From positions 811,997 to 875,996 of the forward strand of contig NZ_CP061317.1 of NCBI RefSeq assembly GCF_018688355.1: a DNA stretch of 64,000 bases. The letters run 5' to 3'. The first letter of the stretch is position 1, and each line of letters opens with the position of its first letter. Below, in pieces: positions 11,200-21,685 of this stretch. Both the position numbers and the translations under genes were made by a program. The stretch is from Polynucleobacter sp. AP-Elch-400A-B2. Its GTDB lineage: Bacteria; Pseudomonadota; Gammaproteobacteria; Burkholderiales; Burkholderiaceae. The notes below the pieces were generated by a model that saw nothing but the letters and a program-made list of their open reading frames with translations, did not search any database and was not told where the DNA came from.

Positions 11200-11864
11200 T
11201 GGGAGGATGGCCATCCTTCGTTCGCGATCTTACGGAGCAGATGCCCTTGATTTTGACGGGGCTGGTGAAGACGCTGCAATTGGCTGGCTTGATTAGTGTT
11301 TCAGGACTGCTTTTAGGGATCGTGGTGTTTTATCTCACGCTGAGTAAAAACCAATACGTGCGTAGAGCCACCAATTCTTACATCTCCTTTTTTATCGGAA
11401 TGCCGTTAATTGTTCTATTGTTCTTGATGTATTACGGCCTGCCACAGTGGGGCATTCGACTCTCTCCATTTACGGTCGCTTTCATTGGCTTTACATTCAA
11501 TGTAGCAGCTTACAACGCGGCATATCTAAAGACTGCCTTCAATGGTTTGGATAAAAGTCAGTTGGAAGCGGCTAGTGCACAGGGCTTCAGTCCACTACAG
11601 ATCTTTCGCTTGATTACTTTGCCACAGGTAATTCGCCTTTCTATTCCAGCGCTCACCAATCAAGTGATTGCTAATCTCAAAGACAGTTCAGTTGCTTTCT
11701 TGATCCAGTACACCGAATTCTTTGCTCGAGTGCAAGAGTTGGCCGCAACCAACTTCCAATTCTTTAAAGCTTATTTTTTGGCCGCCTTAGTCTATCTGGC
11801 TCTGGTATCGGTGATTGTGTTATTTGCTCGTGCCATCGAGAGGCGCTACCTGATTCCTGCTTAG
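11199..11864 (+). CDS. Amino-acid ABC transporter permease (second)
   Basis: Second HisMQ-type permease of the importer. The FFIGMPLIVLLFLMYYGLPQ motif and the EAA-like loop QLEAASAQGFSPLQIFRLIT are visible, with about five hydrophobic helices in 221 residues. It is translationally coupled to the ATPase gene and is the last gene of the cluster; the convergent mmsA gene follows. Confidence 0.9.
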   Translation: MGGWPSFVRDLTEQMPLILTGLVKTLQLAGLISVSGLLLGIVVFYLTLSKNQYVRRATNSYISFFIGMPLIVLLFLMYYGLPQWGIRLSPFTVAFIGFTFNVAAYNAAYLKTAFNGLDKSQLEAASAQGFSPLQIFRLITLPQVIRLSIPALTNQVIANLKDSSVAFLIQYTEFFARVQELAATNFQFFKAYFLAALVYLALVSVIVLFARAIERRYLIPA

Positions 11865-11890
11865 AGTCACTACTGAATCAAAAATGAATG

Positions 11891-11920
11891 ATAAAAAATA
11901 GCGACCCGAGGGTCGCTATT
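11891..11920 (-). terminator. Rho-independent terminator of mmsA
   Basis: A perfect 10-bp stem (AATAGCGACC, 11897-11906, with GGTCGCTATT, 11911-11920) and tetraloop CGAG. On the minus strand it is followed by a run of T residues, placing it 30 bp after the mmsA stop. It may also stop plus-strand transcription from the ABC cluster, though the T tract there is poor. Confidence 0.85.
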
Positions 11921-11951
11921 GTCATCTGCAGATACTCTCTGCGATTAATGC

Positions 11952-13472
11952 TTACTTCGAAGTCGGCATCACAAACTCTGCACCCTTGGCAATACTCTCG
12001 GGCCAGCGCTGCATCACGCTTTTTTGCTTGGTATAGAAACGAACACCTTCTTTACCGTAGGCATGCATATCACCAAAGAGGGATTTCTTCCAACCGCCAA
12101 AACCATGCCAAGCCATTGGAACTGGAATAGGTACGTTAATACCAACCATGCCCACTTGTACGCGGCGAGCAAATTCACGGGCAATATTACCGTCGCTCGT
12201 AAAGCAAGCTACGCCGTTACCAAACTCACAGGAGTTCACTAAATTGAGTGCTTCGGTGAAGTTTGCTACACGCATGCAAGAGAGGACTGGTCCGAAGATT
12301 TCTTCTAAATAGATCTTCATTTCAGCAGTCACGTTATCAAACAGTGTGCCACCGATAAAGAAGCCATTCTCATGCCCCGGTACTTTCAAACCGCGACCAT
12401 CTACTAATAACTTTGCGCCGGAGGCAACACCGCTATCGATGTAGCCAGTAATGCGCTCTAAGGCCGCTTTAGTAACGATAGGGCCCATTTCAGCATCGAG
12501 CTCCATACCGTTCTTCACCTTCAGGGTCTTGGTACGCTCGATCAGTTTTGGCATGATTTTCTCGGCAACATCGCCAACCAGCACCGCCACTGAGATTGCC
12601 ATGCAGCGCTCACCAGCAGAGCCATAGGCTGCACCAATCAAAGCATCAATCGTCTTATCGATATCAGCATCTGGCATTACTACCATGTGATTCTTAGCAC
12701 CACCTAAGGCCTGGGAGCGCTTACCGAAGTGTGCGCAACGCTCATAGATGTAGTTAGCAATGGGAGTAGAGCCTACAAAGCTCACTGCCTTGACATCGGG
12801 ATTCTCAATCAAGGCATCAACCGCTTCTTTATCGCCTTGCACTACGTTAAACACACCATCAGGCAAGCCAGCCTGGGTCAGCAACTTCGCCATGAACAAG
12901 GATGCGGATGGATCAGTTGGGCTAGGCTTCAGAATGAAGGTATTGCCACAGGCAATCGCCACTGGGAACATCCACATAGGGACCATGACGGGGAAGTTAA
13001 ATGGCGTCACTCCAGCAACCACACCTAAAGGCTGGCGCATGACCCAGTTATCAATATCGGTAGACACTTGCTCGGTGTAATCACCCTTGAGCAGTTCTGG
13101 AATACCAGTAGCAAATTCAACAATCTCAATACCGCGAGTCACTTCGCCCTGTGCGTCGGTAAATACTTTGCCGTGTTCTGCGGTAATAATGGCAGCCAAT
13201 TCATCACGGTTGGCGTTGAGTAGCTCAAGATACTTAAACATAATGCGAGCACGGCGCAATGGGGAGGTCTGGCTCCAAGTCTTAAATGCTGTCTGTGCAT
13301 TTGCTACAACCTCATCAACCTCTTTGCGGCTAGCTAGGGCTACGCGTCTTGCGACAGCGCCTGTGGAGGGATTAAATACATCGGCAAAACGACCATCTTT
13401 AGGGTTGACGACTTTACCGCCAACGAAATGGCCAATATCTTCTTTTGATGTAAAAGCTTGGGGTGCGCTCAT
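11952..13472 (-). CDS. mmsA: CoA-acylating methylmalonate-semialdehyde dehydrogenase
   Basis: Aldehyde dehydrogenase that converts methylmalonate semialdehyde (or malonate semialdehyde) with CoA and NAD to propionyl-CoA (or acetyl-CoA) in valine, inositol or beta-alanine breakdown. The catalytic cysteine is Cys290 in [14 protein letters not shown], a MmsA-type context. The oxyanion Asn is Asn159 in TPFNF. Length is 506 residues, normal for the family. It stands alone, divergent from the OYE-family gene at 13624, with a 151-bp shared upstream region. A propionate-CoA-ligase-like gene lies elsewhere in the window (25213). Confidence 0.93.
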   Translation of the reverse strand: MSAPQAFTSKEDIGHFVGGKVVNPKDGRFADVFNPSTGAVARRVALASRKEVDEVVANAQTAFKTWSQTSPLRRARIMFKYLELLNANRDELAAIITAEHGKVFTDAQGEVTRGIEIVEFATGIPELLKGDYTEQVSTDIDNWVMRQPLGVVAGVTPFNFPVMVPMWMFPVAIACGNTFILKPSPTDPSASLFMAKLLTQAGLPDGVFNVVQGDKEAVDALIENPDVKAVSFVGSTPIANYIYERCAHFGKRSQALGGAKNHMVVMPDADIDKTIDALIGAAYGSAGERCMAISVAVLVGDVAEKIMPKLIERTKTLKVKNGMELDAEMGPIVTKAALERITGYIDSGVASGAKLLVDGRGLKVPGHENGFFIGGTLFDNVTAEMKIYLEEIFGPVLSCMRVANFTEALNLVNSCEFGNGVACFTSDGNIAREFARRVQVGMVGINVPIPVPMAWHGFGGWKKSLFGDMHAYGKEGVRFYTKQKSVMQRWPESIAKGAEFVMPTSK

Positions 13473-13623
13473 AGTGATTTACTTAATATTCTATTATCTG
13501 GTTTCGGGTTCAATAAAGATGCTTGGGCTATATTCCGCACAACTCTGTGGTCTCGTTTATTCTACTGAATCTATTTTATCGCTTTAGTTAGTTTTACGCT
13601 TTTTCGGCCCTAAAGGTAAGCAA

Positions 13624-14745
13624 ATGAGTCTTTTATTCTCCAGTTATGTTCTAAGCTCCCCTAAGGGGCCTCTAACCTTATCAAACCGGGTGGTTGTGGC
13701 ACCAATGTGCCAATACTCTGCAGTCAATGGGGAGGCTCAGGATTGGCATCTCATGCACTGGGGCAACCTCCTCAATAGTGGCGCAGGGCTTTTCATCATC
13801 GAAGCCACCGGTGTGACCCCTGAGGGCCGCATTACCCCTGTATGCCTGGGCCTGTGGGATGACCGCACAGAAGCGGCCCTGAAAGACAAGCTCACGAGAG
13901 CCCGGAGTTTAGCTCCCGCCACTCCCGTGTTTATTCAGCTGGCGCATGCTGGCCGTAAAGCCTCCAGTGCAAGCCCTTGGGCAGGCGGTCAGTTGCTCTC
14001 CAAGGAGCAGGGCGGCTGGGACATGGTTGCACCATCAGCCATTCCACAACTCAAGGATGAGCGTTTGCCACACGAGCTCACAAAAACAGAGTTGAATGAG
14101 CTCATTGCCGCATTTGTTACTGCGGCGCAGCGCTCTGAGCGGATTGGGATCGATGGCGTTGAGTTGCACGGTGCCCATGGATATCTCTTGCATCAGTTTT
14201 TGTCGCCCATCGCCAATCAACGTACAGATGAATATGGTGGTTCTTATGAAAACCGCATCCGCTTTCCATTAGAACTATTCGCGGCGGTAAGAAAAGCCTA
14301 TCAAGGTGTTTTAGGCATTCGTATTTCTGCAAGCGATTGGATTGAGGGTGGTTGGACGCCCGAAGAAACAGCTGATTTTGCTGCTCGACTCAAACCCTTG
14401 GGATGTGATTTTGTTCATATCTCATCAGGAGGGATTTCTCCATTGCAAAAGATTGCGATTGGGCCAAATTACCAAGTGCCATTTGCTAAGATTGTGAAAG
14501 ACAAGTCTGGTATTCCAACGATGACAGTTGGCTTGATTACCGAGCCTGAGCAAGCTGAAGATATTTTACAAAAAGGCGATGCAGATTTAATCGCTCTGGC
14601 GCGAGCATTTTTATACAAACCTCGTTGGGCTTGGGAGGCTGCTGCGGCCTTGGGTGGCATCGTGCCTTCTAATGAGCGTTACTGGCGTTGCTTACCGCGT
14701 GAAGCCCAGGCCATTTTTGGTGATGTCAAAGTAGGGCAGCGATAA
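13624..14745 (+). CDS. NADH:flavin oxidoreductase, Old Yellow Enzyme family (YqjM/NamA-like)
   Basis: FMN-dependent ene-reductase of the Old Yellow Enzyme family, TIM-barrel fold, 373 residues. It belongs to the thermophilic-like (YqjM) branch: Cys29 in VVVAPMCQYSA, and the substrate-binding His182/His185 in LHGAHGYLLHQFLSP. The RTDEYGGS stretch and the C-terminal ALARAFLYKPRWAWEAAA phosphate-binding end are conserved. The physiological substrate is unknown. It probably has its own promoter in the spacer shared with mmsA. Confidence 0.9.
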   Translation: MSLLFSSYVLSSPKGPLTLSNRVVVAPMCQYSAVNGEAQDWHLMHWGNLLNSGAGLFIIEATGVTPEGRITPVCLGLWDDRTEAALKDKLTRARSLAPATPVFIQLAHAGRKASSASPWAGGQLLSKEQGGWDMVAPSAIPQLKDERLPHELTKTELNELIAAFVTAAQRSERIGIDGVELHGAHGYLLHQFLSPIANQRTDEYGGSYENRIRFPLELFAAVRKAYQGVLGIRISASDWIEGGWTPEETADFAARLKPLGCDFVHISSGGISPLQKIAIGPNYQVPFAKIVKDKSGIPTMTVGLITEPEQAEDILQKGDADLIALARAFLYKPRWAWEAAAALGGIVPSNERYWRCLPREAQAIFGDVKVGQR

Positions 14746-14788
14746 TTCGTGTCAAACAATAAATGAAACCCAGTTTTTGGAGATCAAT

Positions 14789-15766
14789 ATGAAATCAATC
14801 AAACTTATCTACCGTTCTTTAGCCATCATGAGCATTGCATTAGGCTCTACCCTTGTTAACGCCCAGGCATTCCCAGATCGATCCATTACTCTCGTTGTCC
14901 CAAACCCGCCTGGAGGCTTAGTAGACACCTCGGCGCGTTTATTGAGTGAGCCCTTAACTCGGGTGATTGGTCAGCCAGTGATTGTAGATAACAAGCCGGG
15001 TGCCAGCGGAAATACGGCCTATCAATATGTTGCTAAGGCCAAGCCCGATGGATATACCTTACTGATTTCTTATTCCGGATATCACGTTGGTAATCCTTCC
15101 TTGATGGACAAGTTGCCGTGGGATCCCATTAAAGATTTTTCTCCAGTTGGGCTCCTCACAGTTTCTACGAATGTGATTGCAGTACACCCTTCAGTGCCTG
15201 TGAATAACTTAAAAGAATTAATTGCTTATGCTAAGGCCAATCCTGGAAAGCTGAATTACGCCTCTCAGGGCAATGGTTCGGTATCTCATATTGGGACTGA
15301 AATCTTTAAGCAAAATACGGGTGTAGATATTGTTCATGTTCCTTACAAAGGTTCTGGTCCTGCAATCCAGGATGTATTAGCAGGTCAGGTGCAAGTATTT
15401 ATTACGACACCACCTTCGGTAATGCAACACGTACAAAGTGGCAAGCTGAAGGGCTTGGCTGTTACAGGTAAAAGCCGTCACCCTGGCATGCCAAACGTAC
15501 CTACTACTGCTGAAGCAGGCTTACCTACTTTCCAATTGGAATCTTGGGTAGCTTTATATGCGCCAGCAGGCACGCCAGCACCAGTCATTGCTAAGCTGAC
15601 CGAGTCTGTGAAGAAAAGTCTCGCTCTGCCTGAGGTCAAAGAGCGTTCTGATGCGGCTGGTGTTGAGTTACGTTATCTCACGCCTACACAGATGGATGCC
15701 TTGTTGAAAAAAGAATTACCTTATTGGGATAAAGCAATCAAATCCGCCAATATCAAGCTTGATTAA
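14789..15766 (+). CDS. Bug-family tripartite tricarboxylate transporter substrate-binding protein
   Basis: Periplasmic receptor of the Bug (TctC) family, expanded in Burkholderiales, usually binding carboxylates. A signal peptide occupies about residues 1-26 (ending VNAQA). The mature N-terminus FPDRSITLVVPNPPGGLVDT and the VPTTAEAGLPTF stretch are family hallmarks. I choose the ATG at 14789 because a GGAG ribosome-binding site sits 6 bp upstream, giving 325 residues. No TctA/TctB membrane genes are adjacent, so this is an orphan receptor. Confidence 0.92.
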   Translation: MKSIKLIYRSLAIMSIALGSTLVNAQAFPDRSITLVVPNPPGGLVDTSARLLSEPLTRVIGQPVIVDNKPGASGNTAYQYVAKAKPDGYTLLISYSGYHVGNPSLMDKLPWDPIKDFSPVGLLTVSTNVIAVHPSVPVNNLKELIAYAKANPGKLNYASQGNGSVSHIGTEIFKQNTGVDIVHVPYKGSGPAIQDVLAGQVQVFITTPPSVMQHVQSGKLKGLAVTGKSRHPGMPNVPTTAEAGLPTFQLESWVALYAPAGTPAPVIAKLTESVKKSLALPEVKERSDAAGVELRYLTPTQMDALLKKELPYWDKAIKSANIKLD

Positions 15767-15777
15767 GTGATCGATAA

Positions 15778-16437
15778 ATGAAGCAACACTCCGTACGAGA
15801 ATCTTGGCTAGAAGATGCTGTAAGACATTTGGAGCCGGTATTCTCAAAGGCGGGATATGCCATACCTCCAGTGAGAGTGTCTTGTGGCTTTCCAGCCTCT
15901 AGCAGTCCTAGAACAACCTTAGGACAATGCTGGCCGCGCGAGCGCTCTGGCGGGGGAGTGAACGAGATCTTTATTTCACCAAAGTTAGATGACCCCGTTC
16001 AATTGTTGGACACCCTAGTGCATGAGTTATGTCATGCCGTGGATGATTGCTTCAGCGGCCACGGTGAGGACTTCAAGGGCATTGCTCAGACTGTTGGTTT
16101 AGAGGGTCCCGCCAGAATGGCTCATGCGACCGAAGAGTTGATGGTGCGCCTCATGATGATTAGTCAAGAGCTTGGCCCATATCCACATCAGGCAATTGTT
16201 TTTCCGCCACCCAGGCCGAGCAATGCGAGTCGCAATAAAGCCAAATGTGGCCAGTGCGGATATGAGGTGACGCTACTAAAGAAGTGGGCTACTTATGGGG
16301 CGCCTATTTGCCCTAAAGACAATATTCGAATGCAAGAAGCGCTGATCGAGACGATCGAAAATACGACTGAGCACGATACAGAATCTGTTACAGGATCTAA
16401 ACCTAAGAAGGATGAAATCCGCCGCGCTATCAGTTAA
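15778..16437 (+). CDS. SprT-like zinc metalloprotein
   Basis: Putative zinc metallopeptidase of the SprT-like family. The HEXXH motif is H82-E83-L-C-H86 in VHELCHAVDDCFSGHGEDFK, followed by a second conserved His. A C-terminal zinc-ribbon-like element uses Cys157, Cys160 and Cys178 (CGQC...ICP). Length is 219 residues; the acidic tail after residue 185 is probably disordered. Phage proteins and SprT proteins share this layout. It starts 11 bp after the Bug receptor gene. Its cellular target is unknown. Confidence 0.75.
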   Translation: MKQHSVRESWLEDAVRHLEPVFSKAGYAIPPVRVSCGFPASSSPRTTLGQCWPRERSGGGVNEIFISPKLDDPVQLLDTLVHELCHAVDDCFSGHGEDFKGIAQTVGLEGPARMAHATEELMVRLMMISQELGPYPHQAIVFPPPRPSNASRNKAKCGQCGYEVTLLKKWATYGAPICPKDNIRMQEALIETIENTTEHDTESVTGSKPKKDEIRRAIS

Positions 16438-16448
16438 TCAAATATTGA

Positions 16449-17159
16449 TTAACTTGCGACAGCAGAAGGGCTCCACACAGGATCCTTCTTACTCTCCTTG
16501 GCAATGTCAGCCAAGATCTTTTCATGTAGCTGGCAATCTTCCTCACTCGCCGCTATGATTTTGAGCTTGGTGGGCAAAGCTTTCGCTTGTCCTGAGGCAT
16601 CAGTGCCAACGGTGTAATCAATGAGGTCAATCGATAAGTCTTCTTGCCCACGCGTCATCGCTACGTAGACTTCAGCCAATAACTGAGCATCCAATAAAGC
16701 GCCGTGCAAGGTTCTATGTTGATTGCTAATCGCAAAGCGTTCGCAAAGGGCGTCAAGCGAATTACGCTTGCCCGGAAACATCTGACGGGCATCAAGTAGG
16801 GTGTCAGTAATTTTGGAAGCAAGACCTCTAAAAGCTGGACGCTTGAGCAAGGCAAATTCATTATCAAGAAAGCCTAAGTCGAACGCTGCGTTATGAATAA
16901 CTACTTCAGCGCCATCAACAAACTCAATTAACTCTTCCACAATATGTGAGAACACGGGTTTGTCTGATAGGAACTCACGAGAGAGTCCATGAACTGCAAA
17001 AGCGCCAGCATCGATATCACGCTCAGGATTAATGTAGTAATGAAAGGTGCGATCAGTTAAGCGGCGGCCCACCATCTCAACACAACCAATTTCAATAATA
17101 CGATCGCCTGTAGCGGGATTTAGGCCGGTCGTTTCGGTATCCAGAATCACTTGACGCAT
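16449..17159 (-). CDS. dnaQ: DNA polymerase III subunit epsilon (3'-5' proofreading exonuclease)
   Basis: DEDDh-family exonuclease that proofreads for DNA polymerase III. Exo I is Asp7/Glu9 in ILDTETTGLNP; Exo II is in VVIHNAAFDLGFLDNE; Exo III is HGALLDAQLLAEVY with the His-Asp pair. Length is 236 residues. Its ATG overlaps the stop of the upstream RND pump gene (TAATG on the minus strand), so it may be cotranscribed with the pump. In many betaproteobacteria dnaQ is next to rnhA and a methyltransferase gene; here the pump genes separate them. Confidence 0.94.
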   Translation of the reverse strand: MRQVILDTETTGLNPATGDRIIEIGCVEMVGRRLTDRTFHYYINPERDIDAGAFAVHGLSREFLSDKPVFSHIVEELIEFVDGAEVVIHNAAFDLGFLDNEFALLKRPAFRGLASKITDTLLDARQMFPGKRNSLDALCERFAISNQHRTLHGALLDAQLLAEVYVAMTRGQEDLSIDLIDYTVGTDASGQAKALPTKLKIIAASEEDCQLHEKILADIAKESKKDPVWSPSAVAS

Positions 17160-20100
17160 TAGGTGCCTTCTAAGACCGATGGGGGTATTTCAAGGGGCCC
17201 GTTACCCGCGTACTTATCTAGATACAGATAGATCACAGGGGTAATAATGAGCGTAACAAACTGCGAGAAGATTAGACCGCCAGCTACGCTGATTCCTAAT
17301 GGTTGGCGCAGCTCAGCACCAGCACCAAGTCCAAGAGCGATAGGTAAGGCACCCATGAGCGCTGCAACAGTCGTCATCATGATGGGGCGAAAGCGCAAGA
17401 TACAGGCTTCACGAATCGCTTTTTCGGGAGTCATACCTTGATTACGTTGCGCATCTAGTGCAAAGTCAATCATCAAAATTGCATTTTTCTTCACAATACC
17501 AATGAGCAGCAAGATGCCGATCGATGCAACTACAGTTAACTCAAACCCGAAGATACGCAAGGACAAAATTGCACCAATCGCTGCAGAAGGCAGGCCGGCC
17601 AAAATAGTGAGAGGGTGGATATAGCTCTCGTACAGAACGCCAAGCAAGATATAAATAACGCCTAGTGCAGCCAACAGCAAAATGACTTGACCTGATTGAT
17701 TGTCTTTAAATACGGCTGCATCACCACCATAACTCGTGATGATCGAGGGTGGTAAAGCAACTGCCTTAACAAAGCCATCTATTGCTTTTGTTGCATCCCC
17801 CAAGAAAATATCTGGGGCAAGGTTAAAAGAAATTGTTACCGCTGGAATTTGACCTTGGTGGTTTACTGCAGTGGGTCCCACAGTTCTGACAAAGCTCGCC
17901 AGACTGGATAGCGGAATCAATTTATCTGTCGCTCTACCCCGAACGAAGACTTTGTTCAAGTCTGTCTCAAATTGACGATCATTCTCTGCTGTTTCCAAAA
18001 TCACATAATAGGTATTGACAGGGGTATAGATGGTGGAGACCTGCCTTTCACCGAAGGAAGAGTAGAGAGCAGTACGAATATCGGCAATGGACACTCCCGC
18101 ACTCGCAGCTTTTTCTCGATCAATTTCAATTTTGACATTCAAACCCTTTAATTGCGAGTCACTAGTGACATCCTTAAAAATGGGATCAGCGCGCATTTTT
18201 TGCAACAATTTCTCAGCCCATTCATTGACACCTTCAAAGCCAACGCTTTGCAGGGTAAATTGATAGCGACTCTTACTGCTTCGGCCACCAAGCTGTAAAT
18301 TTTGTACCGGGCTCATATAGACCTGAATGCCAGGAATTTCTTTGAACTTGGCTCGAAGGCCCTCCATGACCTTGCTCATTTTTTGGCGCTCATCCTTGGG
18401 CTTCAGAATGATGAAGAATCTTCCGGTATTGCGACCTGAACTTTGGCCGCCACCAAGAATAGAGATTGAGGTTGCCACATTGGAGTCGCTATCAACCACT
18501 TTCGCAGCCTGATCTTGCAAAGCCATCATTGCGCTAAAGGAAGTGTCCTCAGATGCCTCAACAGTCACGCGTAATTGGCCAATGTCTTCTTCCGGAAAGA
18601 ATCCTTTTGGACTGTAGACGAAGAGAGCAATCGTGATAACAAAACTGGCTAATGCCCCAAATAACACTCTCTTTCTATTTGCCAAGGCTAAATCTAAAAA
18701 GTGAACATATTTATTTAAGGTCCATTCATATACACGATCGAACTGCTTTGTGATTTCATATTCTTTTGGATGATCACCAGGTTTAGGCAAAAAGCGGCTG
18801 CATAACATGGGTACTACTGTTAATGAGACAACAGCTGACACTAGGATTGATAGTGTCACCACAACGGCAAATTCTCTAAAGAGAAGACCGATTGGGCCTG
18901 CCATGAAAAACAGTGGAATAAATACTGCCACCAGAGACAGGGAGATGGAAATGATCGTAAAGCCAACCTCTTTACTGCCTTTTAAAGCAGCTTTTAAGGG
19001 ATCCATGCCTTCTTCAACATAACGCATGATGTTTTCTAATACTACGATTGCATCATCAACCACCAGGCCAACGGCAAGAGTGATACCCAACAAGGAAATG
19101 TTATTCAGGCTGTAGCCTAAAAAGTAGAAAACAAAGAATGCGCCGATCAGAGAGATCGGCAAGCTAATGGATGGAATGACGGTTGCAGACACATGCTTTA
19201 GAAATAGGAAGATTACCAAGACAACGAGTGCGATAGTGAGAAGCAGTGTGAGATTGACATCATGAATCGACTCAATAATCGAAAGTGATCGGTCATTAAT
19301 CAGGGTTAACTGAATAGATTCCGGCATTTGCGCTTTGAGAGAAGGTAATAGTTTTTTAATGGAATCAACAACTTCAACCGTATTGGCATTTGGTTGACGT
19401 AGAACAGCAATCGCTATTGAGCGCTCACCTTTTGCCGAGGCAAAGGTCTTTACGTCCTCAAAACTTTCTTGTACATCAGCAACATCTTTGAGATAGATTG
19501 GATACCCATTGCGCTGGGCAACGATCAGGTTGCCAAATTCTTCAGCTGACACTAGTTGTGGATTGGCATAGATGGTGATCAGCTGGCGGGGGCCGTCAAG
19601 GGTTCCAATCGGGCTATTGGTATTGGCCTTGTTGACTGCAGCTGCCACCTCATCCATGGTGATATTGCGATTACCCAAAGCATCTGGTCTCACGCTTACT
19701 CTGACTGCATACCGCTTTGCTCCATAAACTGCTACTTGTGAAACCCCAGAAATAGTGGATAGGTTTGGAGACAGCAGGTTCTCTGCATAAGCATTCATTT
19801 CAGAGAGGCTGATTGACGGGGAGCTCATGCGCACAATTAATACGGGTGTATCGGCAGGATTAATCTTTCGATACGAAGGCGGTACCGTCATTTCAATTGG
19901 TAAACGGCGTTGGGCGCGTAAGAGGGCTGCCTGAACATCTACAGCCGCTTTATCAATATCGCGATCGCTTGTAAATTCAAGGGTGACACTTGTAGAGCCA
20001 AGTGAGTTGGTGGAGCTGATGACTTTAATGCCATCAATTGTTGAGAATTCTTTTTCAAGTGGCAGTGCAACAGCCGAGGCCATAATTTCTGGTGATGCAC

Positions 20101-20257
20101 CAGGTAAGCTGGCCGATACCGAAATCACTGGCGTATTGAAACTAGGAAGAGCGGCTACTGGAATCTTAGTATAGGCAACAGTTCCAGCAATGACAGTTGC
20201 AATTGACAGTAATACCGTCATTACGGGACGTCTAATACATAACTCAGAAAGCGTCAT
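17159..20257 (-). CDS. RND efflux transporter, inner-membrane pump (HAE1 type)
   Basis: AcrB/MdtBC-like proton-driven multidrug pump. The 1032-residue protein has the RND layout: TM1, a large periplasmic loop (about residues 35-335), TM2-6, a second loop, TM8-12. The paired aspartates of the proton relay are in TM4 (TLAVGLVVDDAIVVLENI). The ATG overlaps the stop of the adaptor gene by 4 bp, so the two are coupled. No outer-membrane TolC-like gene is in the window. Specificity cannot be read from sequence. Confidence 0.92.
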   Translation of the reverse strand: MTLSELCIRRPVMTVLLSIATVIAGTVAYTKIPVAALPSFNTPVISVSASLPGASPEIMASAVALPLEKEFSTIDGIKVISSTNSLGSTSVTLEFTSDRDIDKAAVDVQAALLRAQRRLPIEMTVPPSYRKINPADTPVLIVRMSSPSISLSEMNAYAENLLSPNLSTISGVSQVAVYGAKRYAVRVSVRPDALGNRNITMDEVAAAVNKANTNSPIGTLDGPRQLITIYANPQLVSAEEFGNLIVAQRNGYPIYLKDVADVQESFEDVKTFASAKGERSIAIAVLRQPNANTVEVVDSIKKLLPSLKAQMPESIQLTLINDRSLSIIESIHDVNLTLLLTIALVVLVIFLFLKHVSATVIPSISLPISLIGAFFVFYFLGYSLNNISLLGITLAVGLVVDDAIVVLENIMRYVEEGMDPLKAALKGSKEVGFTIISISLSLVAVFIPLFFMAGPIGLLFREFAVVVTLSILVSAVVSLTVVPMLCSRFLPKPGDHPKEYEITKQFDRVYEWTLNKYVHFLDLALANRKRVLFGALASFVITIALFVYSPKGFFPEEDIGQLRVTVEASEDTSFSAMMALQDQAAKVVDSDSNVATSISILGGGQSSGRNTGRFFIILKPKDERQKMSKVMEGLRAKFKEIPGIQVYMSPVQNLQLGGRSSKSRYQFTLQSVGFEGVNEWAEKLLQKMRADPIFKDVTSDSQLKGLNVKIEIDREKAASAGVSIADIRTALYSSFGERQVSTIYTPVNTYYVILETAENDRQFETDLNKVFVRGRATDKLIPLSSLASFVRTVGPTAVNHQGQIPAVTISFNLAPDIFLGDATKAIDGFVKAVALPPSIITSYGGDAAVFKDNQSGQVILLLAALGVIYILLGVLYESYIHPLTILAGLPSAAIGAILSLRIFGFELTVVASIGILLLIGIVKKNAILMIDFALDAQRNQGMTPEKAIREACILRFRPIMMTTVAALMGALPIALGLGAGAELRQPLGISVAGGLIFSQFVTLIITPVIYLYLDKYAGNGPLEIPPSVLEGT

Positions 20258-21567
20258 TTTGGTTCAGCGGTAGTAGTTTTATCAGCGGGCGGCTTCTCTG
20301 ATTTAGCAGTTTTTGCCTCACGCACTTTACTGCCGGTGCGTAGATTCTGCTTACCCTCAACCACAATCCGATCGCCAGCGCTAATTCCAGTAATGACTGA
20401 GGTACCCAAATACTCATAGGGTACTTTCACCGGCTTTGCGGTGACTTTATCGTCTTTATCAACTACATATACTAGACGCCCAGTAGGGCCGATGACAATA
20501 GCTTGGGTGGGAACGGCAATCACGTCTTTTAAGGTGTTGGCATTAAGCGAAACGCGTGCAAATTGCCCGGGGAGTATTTCTAACTTATCGTTCGGAATTT
20601 GTGCTTTGACACGAACTGCGGCAATCAACGGGTCAACTTGGTTATCGATCACCAGAACTTGACCTTCATAAGTATTTTTTCCGGTATCACCAATAGTCAC
20701 TTTTACTTGTAAAGGTGCATCATCTTTTTTATTTTCTAGAATGATGGGAATATCTTTTTCTGGAATGACAAACTGAACATTAATTGGGTTAAGTTGCGTG
20801 ATTGTGACCATCGAACCTACGCTCGAGGTAGCAGTAGAGCTTGTTGAAATTGTTACGACATTACTTGCTTGCACTAGAGAGCCGGGGAAGACGTTGATGA
20901 TGCCTGCTCTTCCGTTAATCGGTGAGCGAATTGAGTCAAAGGAGAGTTGTACCTCGGCAGACCTAGCAGCTGCCTGAGCAGACTTTGCATTGGCAAGGGA
21001 GGTTTCTAGACCAGCCTTGGAGATGAAGTTTTTTTCTACCAGCTCCTTGGCACGTAAATATTGTTTTTGAGCGTCATCCGCTAATGCTTTTAACTTCTCA
21101 TAGTTGGCGCGGTCGTTGCGATCATCGAGGGTAAAGAGGAGTTCACCTTCTTTGACTTCTTGCCCATCCTTCACGTGAATAGTCTTCACTGTATTCGTGA
21201 TCATTGGGCGAATATCGACGATGCTATTGGAGATGATCGTGCCGGTAGCTTCAATAATGAGAGGTACATCCCTTTTCTCTGCTACTACGCTAGTAATTAC
21301 TTGAGGACCTCCCGCCTTTTTTCCTGCAGGAAAAAAAAAGTCGTAGGTTTTGGAGCCAGCATACAAAATGATCAGCACAATCAAAATGCGCCACTTGTAT
21401 TTCAGGGTAAATGCTTTAACGGTAGTGAAGTCTAATTTTTTGAGCTTATCTAGTTGTAGGTATGGAGAAGTTTTTTTCCACAGTGCACAGAGGCGGCCCA
21501 GCACCCAGTTTTTGAGCTTTGGCAGTGAAGCGACTGCTTTATCAAGGGCTAATTCAATTTTTGACAC
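20254..21567 (-). CDS. RND efflux periplasmic adaptor (MFP/HlyD family)
   Basis: Membrane-fusion protein that bridges the pump to an outer-membrane channel. A transmembrane segment lies at about residues 61-77 (WRILIVLIILYAG), then the barrel-sandwich/lipoyl half-motif (VKTIHVKDGQEVKEGELLF), an alpha-helical hairpin (about 150-200) and the beta-barrel domain. The N-terminus before the helix is long (about 60 basic/amphipathic residues) and the only start for it is GTG at 21567 without a clear ribosome-binding site, so the start is uncertain. A Lys/Thr-rich tail ends the protein. Confidence 0.88.
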   Translation of the reverse strand: MSKIELALDKAVASLPKLKNWVLGRLCALWKKTSPYLQLDKLKKLDFTTVKAFTLKYKWRILIVLIILYAGSKTYDFFFPAGKKAGGPQVITSVVAEKRDVPLIIEATGTIISNSIVDIRPMITNTVKTIHVKDGQEVKEGELLFTLDDRNDRANYEKLKALADDAQKQYLRAKELVEKNFISKAGLETSLANAKSAQAAARSAEVQLSFDSIRSPINGRAGIINVFPGSLVQASNVVTISTSSTATSSVGSMVTITQLNPINVQFVIPEKDIPIILENKKDDAPLQVKVTIGDTGKNTYEGQVLVIDNQVDPLIAAVRVKAQIPNDKLEILPGQFARVSLNANTLKDVIAVPTQAIVIGPTGRLVYVVDKDDKVTAKPVKVPYEYLGTSVITGISAGDRIVVEGKQNLRTGSKVREAKTAKSEKPPADKTTTAEPK

Positions 21568-21685
21568 AGTCTAGGTATTTTTCTTTGTTTTATATCGGTT
21601 AGGTAGGGAGTCAGCTTTGCTGTCCTGGAACGGGATTATTCTCTCACAAGGCTCTTAAACATGGGTGGTAGTGCCCTGATCCCAA

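Noticed and set aside
11888..13587. Several plus-strand open frames antisense to mmsA
   Set aside because: Mirror frames of a strongly supported dehydrogenase gene, with no domain or ribosome-binding site.
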